A stretch of DNA of 64,000 nt from CALOCN01 sp942491735. Its GTDB lineage: Bacteria > Eisenbacteria > RBG-16-71-46 > JABDJR01. The position numbers were made by a program, and so were the translations under genes. The DNA lies in contig CALOCN010000014.1 in the NCBI GenBank assembly GCA_942491735.1, positions 806,001 to 870,000 on the forward strand, given 5' to 3'. Positions 17,218 to 25,732 of the stretch are shown here, one piece after another; positions within the stretch are counted from its first letter, which is position 1, and each line of letters begins with the position of its first letter. The notes under the pieces are model-generated. The model worked only from the letters and a program-made list of their open reading frames with translations. It searched no databases and was not told the origin of the DNA.

Positions 17218-19167
17218 CTAGGGGCCCGGATCGGCCAGCTGGACGGCAATGCGCAGCAGTTCGGCTACCGTCCAGGCCTGGGCGGGGCAACCGCGTGGCG
17301 CGTGCGGCTGGGTGGCGTCGAAGACCTCGGAGGCCTGCCCCACGCATCCCTCCGCCTCCAGATGCGTGCTCCACCCGGCGAGGAGGTCCAGAGCCTCCTG
17401 TCTTCCCGGGTCCCCCTGGAAACGCAGCACCGCGTCGAGGTAGGGGCCGATCAGCCAACCCCAGACCGTGCCCTGGTGATAGGCGGCATCCCGGGTGCGC
17501 CGGTCGCCGCCGTAGCGGGGATGGAAGTCCGGGTGGTCGGGATCCAACGAGCGCAGGCCGCGGGGGGTGAGGAGGCGACGACGCACCGCGTCGATCACCG
17601 AATGCGCCTCGGGCGCGTCCAACAGGGGATAGGGAAGCGAGAGGGCGAACAGCTGATTGGGACGAAACGCCCAGTCCGGCTCACCGGCGCGGGACACGAC
17701 GTCGGCGAGATAGCCTCGGTCCGTATCCCAGAACAGATCGAGAAAACGTTGGGGGAGTGACCGGGCCGCCTTGTCCCACGCGGTCGCGTCGGCCCCGGCC
17801 GCCACCGCGGCGCGTGCGCCGATGCGCAGGAAGTTGTACCAGAGGGCCTGGATTTCGACCGGTTTGCCCTCGCGCGGGGTGACCACCCAGTCTTCCACCT
17901 TGGCATCCATCCAGGTGAGCTGCACCCCGGGTTCGCCCGCCAGAAGCAGGCCGTCCTGGTCGACCCGGATGCCATGACGGGTGCCTGCCTGGTGATGGTC
18001 CCGGATGCGTTCCAGAAGCGGATAGTACTGCTCGAGCAGGGCATCATCCCCGGTGGCGCGCCAGGTGGCGCGCAGGGCGACCGAGAACCAGAGGGTTGCG
18101 TCCACCGTGTTGTATTCCGGCACCTCCCCCTCGTCCGGGAAGCGATTGGGAATGAGCCCGTCCTGCTCGTGGGCGGCAAAGGTGGCCAGCAGTTCACGGG
18201 CCACCCGGTGGCGCCCGGTGGCAAGGGTGAGACCGGGGAGCGCGATCATGGTGTCCCGACCCCAGTCGGTGAACCAGGGGTAACCGGCGATGACCGTGGT
18301 CGAATCCCGCCGCGCCACGAGGAACTGATCCGCGGCATGGGCCAAGGGGGCCATCCCCTCCACCGCTTCGAGCGGTTCCAGGCGCAGGGTCTCTCGTCGT
18401 TGCCGCTCGCGGTCCTGGGCAACGTCCCAGGCTTCATCATGAGGCGGGTGGATGCCGGCGCGAAGGGTGGCCACATCCCCGGGTTCCAGGGTGAGGTGCA
18501 GGGCGCCGGGGGACCAGAGCGTGTCCCGGTCGGGGAGGCCGCGATAGGCCTCGACCGGAAGCGCGAGATCACGATGCCATTGTTCATCCTTCTCGAAAGC
18601 GAAAGGGCCGTTGAGGAAGAGCGCCGGTTCGGGGTCGCGGAAACGGATCGCGATGCCGTCCTGCATTTCCCGGATTCGCCGATCCACATCCGGGTCGAAT
18701 CGGGCGACCTCATGATGATCCCGAAAGGCGAGGAGCGGGCGCACGGCCAGTTCCACCCCGCCGGGTCCCGACCAGCGAAAGAGGAGATGGACGTCGCCCC
18801 GTCCATGGGCGAGGAAGAGCTCGCGCTCCAGGGTGCCGCCCCCCACGCGATAGGTCCAACGCGGCCACGGACGCGCGGTGAACGCGGCAAGTCGCCGGTG
18901 TCCGTCCTGGCCGAGCCCACCGGCGGTGTAGTGCGAGGCCAGGGGCACGGAGATGCCCTCGCGCACCAGGGTTTCCTCGCTGCGAGCCCACAGCACACGG
19001 CGTCCCAGGGGAGGGGTAACCGCCGGGTTGAGGACCGCGTGGTAACAACGCGTGTTGGCCAGGGCGAGGGTGGATGAGGAGAACCCCCCGAGACCGTCGG
19101 TCTCGATCCATTCCAACTCCAGGGCCTGGTCCGGGTTTTCCGAGAGATCGAGGTGCAGTTCGGGCAC
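17218..19167 (-). CDS. Glycogen debranching enzyme, amylo-alpha-1,6-glucosidase type (GH133)
   Basis: 649 residues. The N-terminal GDE_N domain has LEWIETDGLGGFSSSTLALA and TRCYHAVLN. The C-terminal (alpha/alpha)6 glucosidase domain has GYPWFTDWGRDTMIALPGL, NRFPDEGEVPEYNTVDATLW, LTWMDAK, and the catalytic-region signatures YHQGTVWGWLIGPY and GCPAQAWTVAELLR. The enzyme removes alpha-1,6-linked glucose stubs in glycogen breakdown. The length fits prokaryotic archaeal-type GDE. Monocistronic; no glycogen synthase or phosphorylase lies nearby. The ATG at 19167 is the natural start (MPELHLDLSENPD). Confidence 0.93.
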   Translation of the reverse strand: MPELHLDLSENPDQALELEWIETDGLGGFSSSTLALANTRCYHAVLNPAVTPPLGRRVLWARSEETLVREGISVPLASHYTAGGLGQDGHRRLAAFTARPWPRWTYRVGGGTLERELFLAHGRGDVHLLFRWSGPGGVELAVRPLLAFRDHHEVARFDPDVDRRIREMQDGIAIRFRDPEPALFLNGPFAFEKDEQWHRDLALPVEAYRGLPDRDTLWSPGALHLTLEPGDVATLRAGIHPPHDEAWDVAQDRERQRRETLRLEPLEAVEGMAPLAHAADQFLVARRDSTTVIAGYPWFTDWGRDTMIALPGLTLATGRHRVARELLATFAAHEQDGLIPNRFPDEGEVPEYNTVDATLWFSVALRATWRATGDDALLEQYYPLLERIRDHHQAGTRHGIRVDQDGLLLAGEPGVQLTWMDAKVEDWVVTPREGKPVEIQALWYNFLRIGARAAVAAGADATAWDKAARSLPQRFLDLFWDTDRGYLADVVSRAGEPDWAFRPNQLFALSLPYPLLDAPEAHSVIDAVRRRLLTPRGLRSLDPDHPDFHPRYGGDRRTRDAAYHQGTVWGWLIGPYLDAVLRFQGDPGRQEALDLLAGWSTHLEAEGCVGQASEVFDATQPHAPRGCPAQAWTVAELLRIAVQLADPGP

Positions 19168-19268
19168 GGGGTGGGGCTTTCCTTGCAGGGAGAAACCGAT
19201 GATGGGGCTGGTACAATCCCGATCCCACGGTGCCCCGGTTGGGACACGCCCGTCCGTGTGGAGGCGAG

Positions 19269-19655
19269 ATGACGCTCACGCACGTGGAGCGAGGACGCCA
19301 TGCGGAAACGATAGCCGCCTCGTTCCTCTCCCTCAACGGCTATCACATCCTGGCCCGCAACTTCCGGTCGAGCCGGCTCGAGATCGACCTTATTGCCCGG
19401 GGAGCGGGTGGGTTGATCGCGATCATCGAGGTCAAGTACCGGCGCCGGTCCCTGAAGGGAGGGGCGATCGGTGCGGTGGGGATCACCAAACAGCGCGACA
19501 TCGAGACCGCGACGGTGGGCTTCCTCCGCTCGCGGGGGCTCTCCGGGGTTCGGGTCCGGTTCGATGTGGTGGTGATCGAGGGGGAGGGCCCCAGTGCCTT
19601 GAGGATCCGGCATCTGCCCGGCGCCTTTCAGGCCAGCGGGAGATATCGCCTCTAG
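19269..19655 (+). CDS. yraN: YraN family (UPF0102) endonuclease-like protein
   Basis: 128 residues in the UPF0102 family, which has a restriction-endonuclease-like fold. The diagnostic motifs are present: GRHAETIAASFLSLNGYHIL, then ARNFRSSRLEIDLIARG with the catalytic Asp and IIEVKYRRR with the E-x-K pair. Its cellular role is unsettled. The ATG at 19269 is preferred over an upstream in-frame start. It is divergent from the debranching gene, with a putative tacaat box near 19214. Confidence 0.88.
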   Translation: MTLTHVERGRHAETIAASFLSLNGYHILARNFRSSRLEIDLIARGAGGLIAIIEVKYRRRSLKGGAIGAVGITKQRDIETATVGFLRSRGLSGVRVRFDVVVIEGEGPSALRIRHLPGAFQASGRYRL

Positions 19656-19674
19656 GGGACCGGGGGCAAACCAA

Positions 19675-19703
19675 AGCGGGCGACCTGCTGGAGGTCACCC
19701 GCT
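19675..19703 (+). terminator. Hairpin downstream of yraN
   Basis: A 12-position stem with one mismatch (19675-19686 with 19692-19703; agcgggcgacct against aggtcacccgct), loop gctgg. No T-tract, so termination is uncertain. The remainder of the gap to 20075 shows no gene. Confidence 0.4.
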
Positions 19704-20075
19704 CAAGTGGGCTGGCCGTCGCCCGTCTCCCCGCAAAAACCGTGGGTCGAGGTCGACCGAATCCAGTATCGAAGTGGGTCCGGAGCGGACTCTGGAGCCG
19801 AAGCCCCCTGAGCCGGCTTGAAAGGTCCCGGATACAGATCGTTGACTCGGTCGCCGCATTCACACACAAGCCCGGCAGGGAGACGGGCGATGGCCGCGTG
19901 CCCTCCTACTATGCAGGGGTGATGCCAATTCGCAATCCTCGCCCCGTTGGATTGCCTACGCCGTTGTGGCATCATCAACTACGGTTTCAGATTCTCCCCT
20001 CGGCTTGGCGTCCGGGCCGGCCCGGGTGGTCAATGGGTCACCGGGTCCGGTCAGATTGCAGCCGGAGCGTGCAGT

Positions 20076-20375
20076 ATGCTCGATCGATTGTTCGAAAGCC
20101 CCATGTTCTCGGTGGCGGCCATCCTGTTCGTGGCCTACATGGCCGGGGTCTACTTCCTGAACCGGGAGCGGGCCGCGGTCTCCAGGTTGCGGGGCCGCAA
20201 GCGGTTCTCCCCCGATTGGGCCAAGAGCCGTCATGGCGCCCGGCGACGCCGGCGCCGCATCGGGACGGCCAGTCGAGGCGAGTTCAAGCCGGATTGGACG
20301 CATCGGCCATCGAAACCGTCGCCGGATCCCTCCGCGCGCACCACGAAACCGCATACTGAGGAAGGAGATGGGTAG
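20076..20375 (+). CDS. Small single-pass membrane protein with basic tail
   Basis: 99 residues starting MLDRLFESPMFSVAAILFVA. One membrane helix (about 11-27) is followed by a hydrophilic, Arg/Lys/Pro-rich cytoplasmic tail (GRKRFSPDWAKSRHGARRRR) in which SPDW and KPDW recur. An upstream in-frame extension of 43 codons has no membrane or signal character, so the start is put at 20076, where ccggagcg may be the RBS. No family recognised. Confidence 0.5.
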   Translation: MLDRLFESPMFSVAAILFVAYMAGVYFLNRERAAVSRLRGRKRFSPDWAKSRHGARRRRRRIGTASRGEFKPDWTHRPSKPSPDPSARTTKPHTEEGDG

Positions 20376-20681
20376 TTAGGTTACGCTTTTGTGAACCCTC
20401 TCCCCAGTTGGGTTGGATGGGTCCGGAAGGGTTGCTGTTCCTGGACTCTTTTCCGATGATGGTAACCCGTTGTCATAAAAATAGTTAACGACCAATCCAT
20501 GCCTTTGTGCCGATTTTGCGGGATGATGGTCTCAAATTTGCTGTAAGACTCTACAGACGACGCGATTGGACCCGTCGGCAGAGCAGCGACTACCGACGAC
20601 CGCAGAGCGCGCTTCACTGATACCTCTTGCACCTCCATCGATCAGGGAAGCGGAGAGAGACCTCCAAACCGTCGTACCTCA
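20376..20681. other. Gene-free stretch ahead of a strong terminator (possible small RNA)
   Basis: About 300 bp without a credible gene and visibly more AT-rich than the surroundings (gtcataaaaatagttaac near 20473). It ends in the strong terminator at 20682-20719. A terminator so far (over 300 bp) from the previous stop codon suggests either a long 3' UTR of the small membrane protein gene or an independent small transcript. Promoter position could not be fixed. Confidence 0.3.
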
Positions 20682-20719
20682 GGTGAGCCCGGCCGACAGC
20701 CCCGGGCTCACCTTTTTTT
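20682..20719 (+). terminator. Strong rho-independent terminator
   Basis: An 11-bp perfect stem, ggtgagcccgg/ccgggctcacc (20682-20692 with 20702-20712), a 9-nt loop and a seven-T tract. It lies 307 bp after the nearest upstream gene. The following 228 bp to the meaB start contain no further feature I can support. Confidence 0.9.
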
Positions 20720-20947
20720 GCCCCGACCCCACCTCCAAGCCAAAATCTGGAAGTGTCCTATACGCGGGATGTGCTCCGGGTTTCGTTGACCTCAACCTTA
20801 AGTCCTGATAGCGTTTATCCGCTGTGAAGTGGTCGGGATCACCCGCCAGGAATCTGCCAGTTTTGCCACGGCCCTCGGGCTTCCCCCTCGTTATCGGGTT
20901 GGACCTTGGTTCGGCCGGATCGGCGCCTCTCGCGCATTGAAGGAATC

Positions 20948-21898
20948 GTGAGACAACACACGGTCGAGTCCCTCGTTGATGGGCTGGTGGCCTGCGATAT
21001 GCTGGCCATCTCAAGGCTCATTTCCTGGGCCGAGAACCGCGAACCGGGGGCGTTGGTCGCTCACCGGCGCGTGTTTCCACGGACCGGGACGGCCCTGCGG
21101 ATCGGGATCACCGGACCGCCGGGTGCGGGCAAGAGCACGCTGATCGCCCGGTGGGCCCAGCGATTGGTTTCGCGGGGGCATCGGGTGGCGGTGGTGGCGG
21201 TGGATCCCACCTCCCCCTTCTCGGGTGGAGCGCTGTTGGGGGATCGGTACCGCATGGCGGATCTGGTCGAGGACCCGGGGGTGTTCGTGCGGAGCATGGC
21301 CACCCGGGGAACCCAAGGCGGGCTCGCCGAGGCCACCGCGACAGCATTGGATTTTCTCGATGCGGCCGGGTTCGACCGGCTGCTGATCGAAACGGTCGGG
21401 GTGGGACAGGTCGAGGCCGATGTCGTGCGCACCGCAGACACGGTCGCGGTGGTCCTCGTTCCGGAGTCCGGTGATTCGATTCAGGCCATGAAGGCCGGTC
21501 TCATGGAGATCGGCGATGTGTTTGCCATCAACAAGGCGGACCGCGAAGGGGCCGACCGGTTGGCGAACGACCTGTCCTCGATGATCGATCTGCGAGCGGT
21601 TCGCGACGGATGGCGCCCGCCGGTGGTGAAAACGGTCGCGACAACCGGCGAAGGGATGCAGGACCTCCTGGATGCCGTGGACGCGCATCACGAGGCCATG
21701 ATCTCGGGAGACGGGTTCAAGGCGAGACGACGGGAGGTGGCCCGTTTCCGGTTGCTGGAAGTGACCCGGCGGGGCTTCCTGGATCGGTTGCGGCAAGAGA
21801 GCGGAGACCCGGTCGAGGACCTGACCGACCGGGTGGCCGCCGGGGAATTGACCCCGGCCGACGCAGCGAAGCAGTTGATGGACGGAACGGAGACCTGA
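20948..21898 (+). CDS. meaB: MeaB/ArgK-family GTPase, methylmalonyl-CoA mutase chaperone
   Basis: G3E GTPase that protects and reloads B12 in methylmalonyl-CoA mutase. About 316 residues. Motifs: P-loop GITGPPGAGKSTLI, VDPTSPFSGGALLGDR, ETVGVGQVEADV (switch/Walker B region) and NKADREGADRL (NKxD base recognition). The GTG at 20948 is chosen because gaagga precedes it; a TTG at 20906 would add 14 residues. The stop overlaps the ATG of the mutase B12 subunit (TGATG), which supports the assignment. Confidence 0.93.
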   Translation: MRQHTVESLVDGLVACDMLAISRLISWAENREPGALVAHRRVFPRTGTALRIGITGPPGAGKSTLIARWAQRLVSRGHRVAVVAVDPTSPFSGGALLGDRYRMADLVEDPGVFVRSMATRGTQGGLAEATATALDFLDAAGFDRLLIETVGVGQVEADVVRTADTVAVVLVPESGDSIQAMKAGLMEIGDVFAINKADREGADRLANDLSSMIDLRAVRDGWRPPVVKTVATTGEGMQDLLDAVDAHHEAMISGDGFKARRREVARFRLLEVTRRGFLDRLRQESGDPVEDLTDRVAAGELTPADAAKQLMDGTET

Positions 21899-22320
21899 TG
21901 GAGCGACGAATTCGGGTCCTGGTCGGCAAGCCCGGCCTCGACGGACATGACCGGGGAGCCAAGGTGGTCGCGGCTGCCCTCCGGGACGCCGGGATGGAGG
22001 TGATCTATTCCGGTCTCCATCAGACACCGGAGGCCCTGGTGCGGACGGTCGTCCAGGAGGACGTGGACGTTCTCGCCCTGAGCATCCTCTCCGGGGCGCA
22101 TAGGGTCCTGTTCGGCCGGATCATGGAACTCCTCAAGGACCAGGGGGTGGATGATGTCCTGGTGACCGGTGGAGGCATCATTCCCGAACCGGACATGCGG
22201 GCCCTGGCGGAGTTGGGAGTGGGCAAACTCTTCGGCCCCGGGACCCCGACTCCCGAAATCGTCGAATACATCACGGAGTGGTTCCGCGGCTCCGGCCGTG
22301 CGCAACCGCAGACCGGTTGA
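21898..22320 (+). CDS. Methylmalonyl-CoA mutase, cobalamin-binding small subunit
   Basis: A 140-residue stand-alone B12-binding domain (the C-terminal half of fused mutases). The cobalt-ligand motif DGHDRGA occurs at about residues 16-22 (KPGLDGHDRGAKVVA), followed by YSGLHQTPEALVRTVVQED, LSILSGAH and VTGGGIIPEPD. It must pair with a separate large chain; the matching 526-residue subunit is encoded 32 kb away (54741-56321), while MeaB is adjacent and overlapping. It completes conversion of (R)-methylmalonyl-CoA to succinyl-CoA. Confidence 0.93.
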   Translation: MERRIRVLVGKPGLDGHDRGAKVVAAALRDAGMEVIYSGLHQTPEALVRTVVQEDVDVLALSILSGAHRVLFGRIMELLKDQGVDDVLVTGGGIIPEPDMRALAELGVGKLFGPGTPTPEIVEYITEWFRGSGRAQPQTG

Positions 22321-22351
22321 ATTCCTCAAAGGGCTTGAGGAAGGACTGAGC

Positions 22352-23134
22352 ATGCGCAACAAACACGCATTTCCCGTCATCATCGCCCTGGCGATCCTGG
22401 CCGGTCTGGGCTGTGGCAACGACCCGACCGGCCCCGAGATCGAGGGGGGAGCAGGCCTCACCTTGACCCTGCCGCCCGCGGCCCAGGGTCTGGATTGGCT
22501 GCGGGTGGAACTGTGGGTGGAGAACGGGGTGGAGCGGCCGCTGTGCAATGCCCTGCGGACCTGCGTCCGCCAGCCGGAACTTCTGGGCGGGGGAGACGAC
22601 CCGCCCTTCGACACCTGCTCGCGGATGAAGGTCCAGATCTGGTCCCTGGACGGGAAACGGGTCCGTTTCGAAGAGGATGTGGCCTGTTGCCAGGACGGGA
22701 AGTTGCTCAGCTACGGGTGGGATATCACGGACGACGCCGGCAATCCCATGCCCTCCGGGTACTACCCCATGCGGGCCGACTGCCTGGACAGCGTGAATCC
22801 CTTCTACCTCGATCCGGCCGGCTACATCGTTGCCCGCGAGCGGGAGGACGGAATCCCGGGCTGGCCGGTCTGGACCCGGGAGTTGGCCGGCGATGAGATC
22901 GCGAGCCAACTGGCCTACGGTCCGTTCAAGACCGCGTTCTCGACCATTCTCATCAACCAGTTCACGGGGGAGGAGACGCTCGTCCCCTTCACCAGCCCGT
23001 TCATCCTGCGGGTGCACGCACCGGGGATGGAGACCTTCGTCCAGGAAGTGGAGTTGATCCGGACCCACATCACCCGGGTTCCGGTGACGTTGACTCCCGT
23101 CGAGATGAACGACGACGAGACCCAGGATCCGTGA
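22352..23134 (+). CDS. Cysteine-rich lipoprotein with FlgD-like segment
   Basis: 260 residues. Signal peptide with lipobox LGC (MRNKHAFPVIIALAILAGLG then Cys). Then a GLTLTLPPAAQGLDWLRVEL beta-rich part with many cysteines (PLCNALRTCVRQ, DTCSRM, VACCQDG, RADCLDS), suggesting disulfides. YGWDITDDAGNPMPSGYYPM resembles the core of FlgD-like Ig domains (W-D-x-x-D-x-x-G-x-x-x-x-S-G-x-Y). It sits between the mutase subunit and the CoA-transferase genes on the same strand; the link to acyl-CoA metabolism is unclear. No known family. Confidence 0.75.
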   Translation: MRNKHAFPVIIALAILAGLGCGNDPTGPEIEGGAGLTLTLPPAAQGLDWLRVELWVENGVERPLCNALRTCVRQPELLGGGDDPPFDTCSRMKVQIWSLDGKRVRFEEDVACCQDGKLLSYGWDITDDAGNPMPSGYYPMRADCLDSVNPFYLDPAGYIVAREREDGIPGWPVWTRELAGDEIASQLAYGPFKTAFSTILINQFTGEETLVPFTSPFILRVHAPGMETFVQEVELIRTHITRVPVTLTPVEMNDDETQDP

Positions 23135-23164
23135 TCGCATGACGGACAAGGAAACGGAACGCTC

Positions 23165-23926
23165 ATGAACAAGGTAGTTCGCAACGCCGCCGAGGCGGTG
23201 GAAAAGGCCGGTGTGCACGACGGGGCGACCATCCTCATGGGGGGGTTCGGTCTCTGCGGCATCCCGGAGAACCTGATCCTGGCCACGCGGGAACGCGGGG
23301 TCAAGGAACTCACCGTGGTCAGCAACAACGCCGGCGTGGATGACTTCGGCATCGGGTTGCTGCTGGCCACCCGTCAGGTGCGCAAGATGATTTCCACCTA
23401 TGTGGGGGAAAACAAGACCTTCGAGACGCAGTTCCTCACCGGGGAACTCGAGGTGGAGCTGACGCCCCAGGGGTCGTTTGCCGAGAAGATCCGGGCCGGT
23501 GGTGCCGGGATCCCCGCGTTCTTCACCCCGACCGGGTTCGGAACCCAGATCGCCGACGGAGGCCTGCCCATGCTCCACGACGCGCAAGGCAACGTGGTCA
23601 GGGCCAGCGAGCCCAAGGAAACCCGGGAGATCCACGGGCGCCAGTACGTCCTGGAGCCGAGCATCACCGGGGACTTCGCCTACGTGAAGGCGTTCCGCGG
23701 CGACCGGGACGGCAATCTCGTTTTTCGCAAGACCGCGCGGAACTTCAATCCCATGATGGCCACCGCGGGCAAAGTAACCATCGCCGAGGTGGAAGAGCTT
23801 GTGGACGTGGGGGAAATCGATCCCGATCACGTCGTCACCCCGGGTATTTTCGTCGACTTCATCTTCCAGGGTACGGACTATGAAAAGCGTATCGAGCAGC
23901 GAACGACTCGCCCTGCGGGCAGCTAA
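23165..23926 (+). CDS. scoA: 3-oxoacid CoA-transferase subunit A
   Basis: 253 residues, family I CoA-transferase alpha chain. Motifs: ILMGGFGLCGIPENLI (the GxGxxGxPxxxI signature), VSNNAGVDDFGIG, YVGENKTFE, GELEVELTPQGSFAEKIRAG and GAGIPAFFTPTG. With subunit B it transfers CoA, probably from succinyl-CoA to acetoacetate or another short-chain oxo-acid. It opens an operon of acyl-CoA oxidation genes. Its 3' end overlaps subunit B by 47 bp. Confidence 0.92.
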   Translation: MNKVVRNAAEAVEKAGVHDGATILMGGFGLCGIPENLILATRERGVKELTVVSNNAGVDDFGIGLLLATRQVRKMISTYVGENKTFETQFLTGELEVELTPQGSFAEKIRAGGAGIPAFFTPTGFGTQIADGGLPMLHDAQGNVVRASEPKETREIHGRQYVLEPSITGDFAYVKAFRGDRDGNLVFRKTARNFNPMMATAGKVTIAEVEELVDVGEIDPDHVVTPGIFVDFIFQGTDYEKRIEQRTTRPAGS

Positions 23927-24545
23927 AGAGCTCCAGGACGGGTTCTATGTCAATCTGGGCATCGGCATCCCGACCCTGGTCGCGAACCATGTTCCGGCGG
24001 GGATGAAGATCACCCTCCAGTCCGAGAACGGGCTGTTGGGTATCGGACCGTTTCCCTACGAAGGGGAAGAGGACGCCGACCTCATCAATGCCGGCAAGCA
24101 GACCGTGACCGAGATACCGGGGGCTTCCTACTTCAGCTCCTCCGATTCGTTCGGCATGATCCGGGGCGGTCATGTGAACCTGAGCATCCTCGGTGCGCTC
24201 CAGGTGGATGCCCTGGGGAACCTCGCCAACTGGATGATTCCGGGGAAGATGGTCAAGGGAATGGGCGGGGCCATGGACCTGGTGGCCGGGGCGCGCCGGG
24301 TCATCGTGACCATGACCCACGTGGCCAAGAACGGATCACCCAAGATTCTCGAGCGGTGCACCCTGCCCCTGACCGGGGTGGGAGTCGTCCACCGCATCAT
24401 TACCGATATGGCCGTGATCGACGTCACCCCCGGCGGTTTGCTCCTCCTGGAGCGGGCGCCGGAGACCACGGTCGAAGCCATCCAGGCCGCCACCGAACCT
24501 CGACTGATCGTCGAGGGGGATGTGCCGGTCATGAACCTCAGCTAG
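23880..24545 (+). CDS. scoB: 3-oxoacid CoA-transferase subunit B
   Basis: 221 residues, beta chain. The catalytic glutamate is in QSENGLLGIGPFP (the SENG motif). Other hallmarks are NLGIGIPTLVANHVP, GGHVNLSILGALQVD, NWMIPGKMVKGMGGAMDLVAGARRV and LTGVGVVHRIITDMAV. The start at 23880 lies inside subunit A. The 47-bp overlap is unusually long for this pair and points to coupled expression at a fixed ratio. Confidence 0.92.
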   Translation: MKSVSSSERLALRAAKELQDGFYVNLGIGIPTLVANHVPAGMKITLQSENGLLGIGPFPYEGEEDADLINAGKQTVTEIPGASYFSSSDSFGMIRGGHVNLSILGALQVDALGNLANWMIPGKMVKGMGGAMDLVAGARRVIVTMTHVAKNGSPKILERCTLPLTGVGVVHRIITDMAVIDVTPGGLLLLERAPETTVEAIQAATEPRLIVEGDVPVMNLS

Positions 24546-24554
24546 GGGAACCAC

Positions 24555-25718
24555 GTGCATCATTACGTTGAATTGTCCGAGGACCACGTCGCATTCCAGA
24601 AGATGGTCCGCGATTTCGTGGACGCGGAGTTGGCCCCCCGGGCCGCCGAGATCGATCGCGAAGACACCTTCCCGCACTGGGCGGTCGAGAAGCTCGCCGA
24701 GTTGGGCATCCTGGGGATCTGCTTCCCCGAGGAGTACGAGGGCCAGGGGGGCGACACCATGATGTACGCCATCGCCATGGAGGAGATCGCCCGGGTCTCG
24801 GGGAGCATCGCCCTCATCGTGGCCGCCCATGTGTCCCTGGGCACCTATCCCATCCTCGCCTTCGGAACGGACGAGCAGCGCAGGAAGTACCTGCCCGATC
24901 TGTGCAGCGGTCGCAAGCTGGGTGCGTTCGGGCTCACCGAGCCCGGCGCCGGATCCGACGCGGCCGGCACCCGGACCAAGGCGGTGCGCGACGGGGACAC
25001 CTGGGTCATCAACGGGAGCAAGCACTGGATCACCAACGCCGGCGTGGCCGGCACCCTGGTCGTCACCGCGAAAACGGAAGAAGGCAAGGGAGCCAACGGC
25101 ATCAGCTCCTTCATCGTCGAAGCGGGAACCCCGGGGCTCAAGATCGCCAAGAAGGAGGACAAGGTGGGGCTGCGGGGCTCGGAGACCAACCCCATCTTCT
25201 TCGAGGACATGCGGATCCCGGCTGCGAACCAGTTGGGCGAACTGGGGCAGGGGTTCCGCCAGTTCATGAAGACCCTCGACGGCGGGCGCATCTCGATCGG
25301 CGCCATGGCCCTCGGCCTGGCCCAGGCCGCGTACAACGCGTCCATGGACTACGCGATCCAGCGGGAACAGTTCGGACAGCCCATCGCCCACTTCCAGGCC
25401 ATCCAGTTCAAGCTGGCCGACATGGCCATGCAGATCGAGGCGGCCCGGCACCTCATCTACAACGCGGCTTCGCTCAAGGACGCCGGCAAGAAGACGACCA
25501 CGTTCTCGGCCATGGCCAAGCTGTTCGCGAGCGAGGTCTCCAAGACGGCGACCAACGACGCCATCCAGATCTTCGGCGGCAACGGGTACAGCCGCGAGTA
25601 TCCGGTGGAGCGGTTCTGGCGTGATGCCAAACTCACCGAGATCGGCGAAGGCACGAGCGAGATCCAGCGCATCGTCATCGCCCGCGAGTTGATCAAGGAT
25701 TTCCAGGCGAACCGGTAG
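24555..25718 (+). CDS. Acyl-CoA dehydrogenase (short-chain type), first of three
   Basis: 387-residue FAD acyl-CoA dehydrogenase. Visible features: FGLTEPGAGSDAAG and WVINGSKHWITNAG (FAD/substrate signatures), DGGRISIGAMALGLAQAA, and FGGNGYSREYPVERFWRDAK. The catalytic base would be the Glu in IGEGTSEIQRIVIAREL. Start GTG at 24555, RBS aggggaa. Substrate cannot be told from sequence; butyryl-, isovaleryl- or glutaryl-type acyl-CoA are options. No electron-transfer flavoprotein genes are nearby. Confidence 0.9.
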   Translation: MHHYVELSEDHVAFQKMVRDFVDAELAPRAAEIDREDTFPHWAVEKLAELGILGICFPEEYEGQGGDTMMYAIAMEEIARVSGSIALIVAAHVSLGTYPILAFGTDEQRRKYLPDLCSGRKLGAFGLTEPGAGSDAAGTRTKAVRDGDTWVINGSKHWITNAGVAGTLVVTAKTEEGKGANGISSFIVEAGTPGLKIAKKEDKVGLRGSETNPIFFEDMRIPAANQLGELGQGFRQFMKTLDGGRISIGAMALGLAQAAYNASMDYAIQREQFGQPIAHFQAIQFKLADMAMQIEAARHLIYNAASLKDAGKKTTTFSAMAKLFASEVSKTATNDAIQIFGGNGYSREYPVERFWRDAKLTEIGEGTSEIQRIVIARELIKDFQANR

Positions 25719-25732
25719 CAAGGAGTCGAAGC

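Noticed and set aside
20421..20430. gtccggaagg, similar to the apical loop of SRP (4.5S) RNA
   Set aside because: The flanking AGCAG side and the long pairing arms of SRP RNA are missing.
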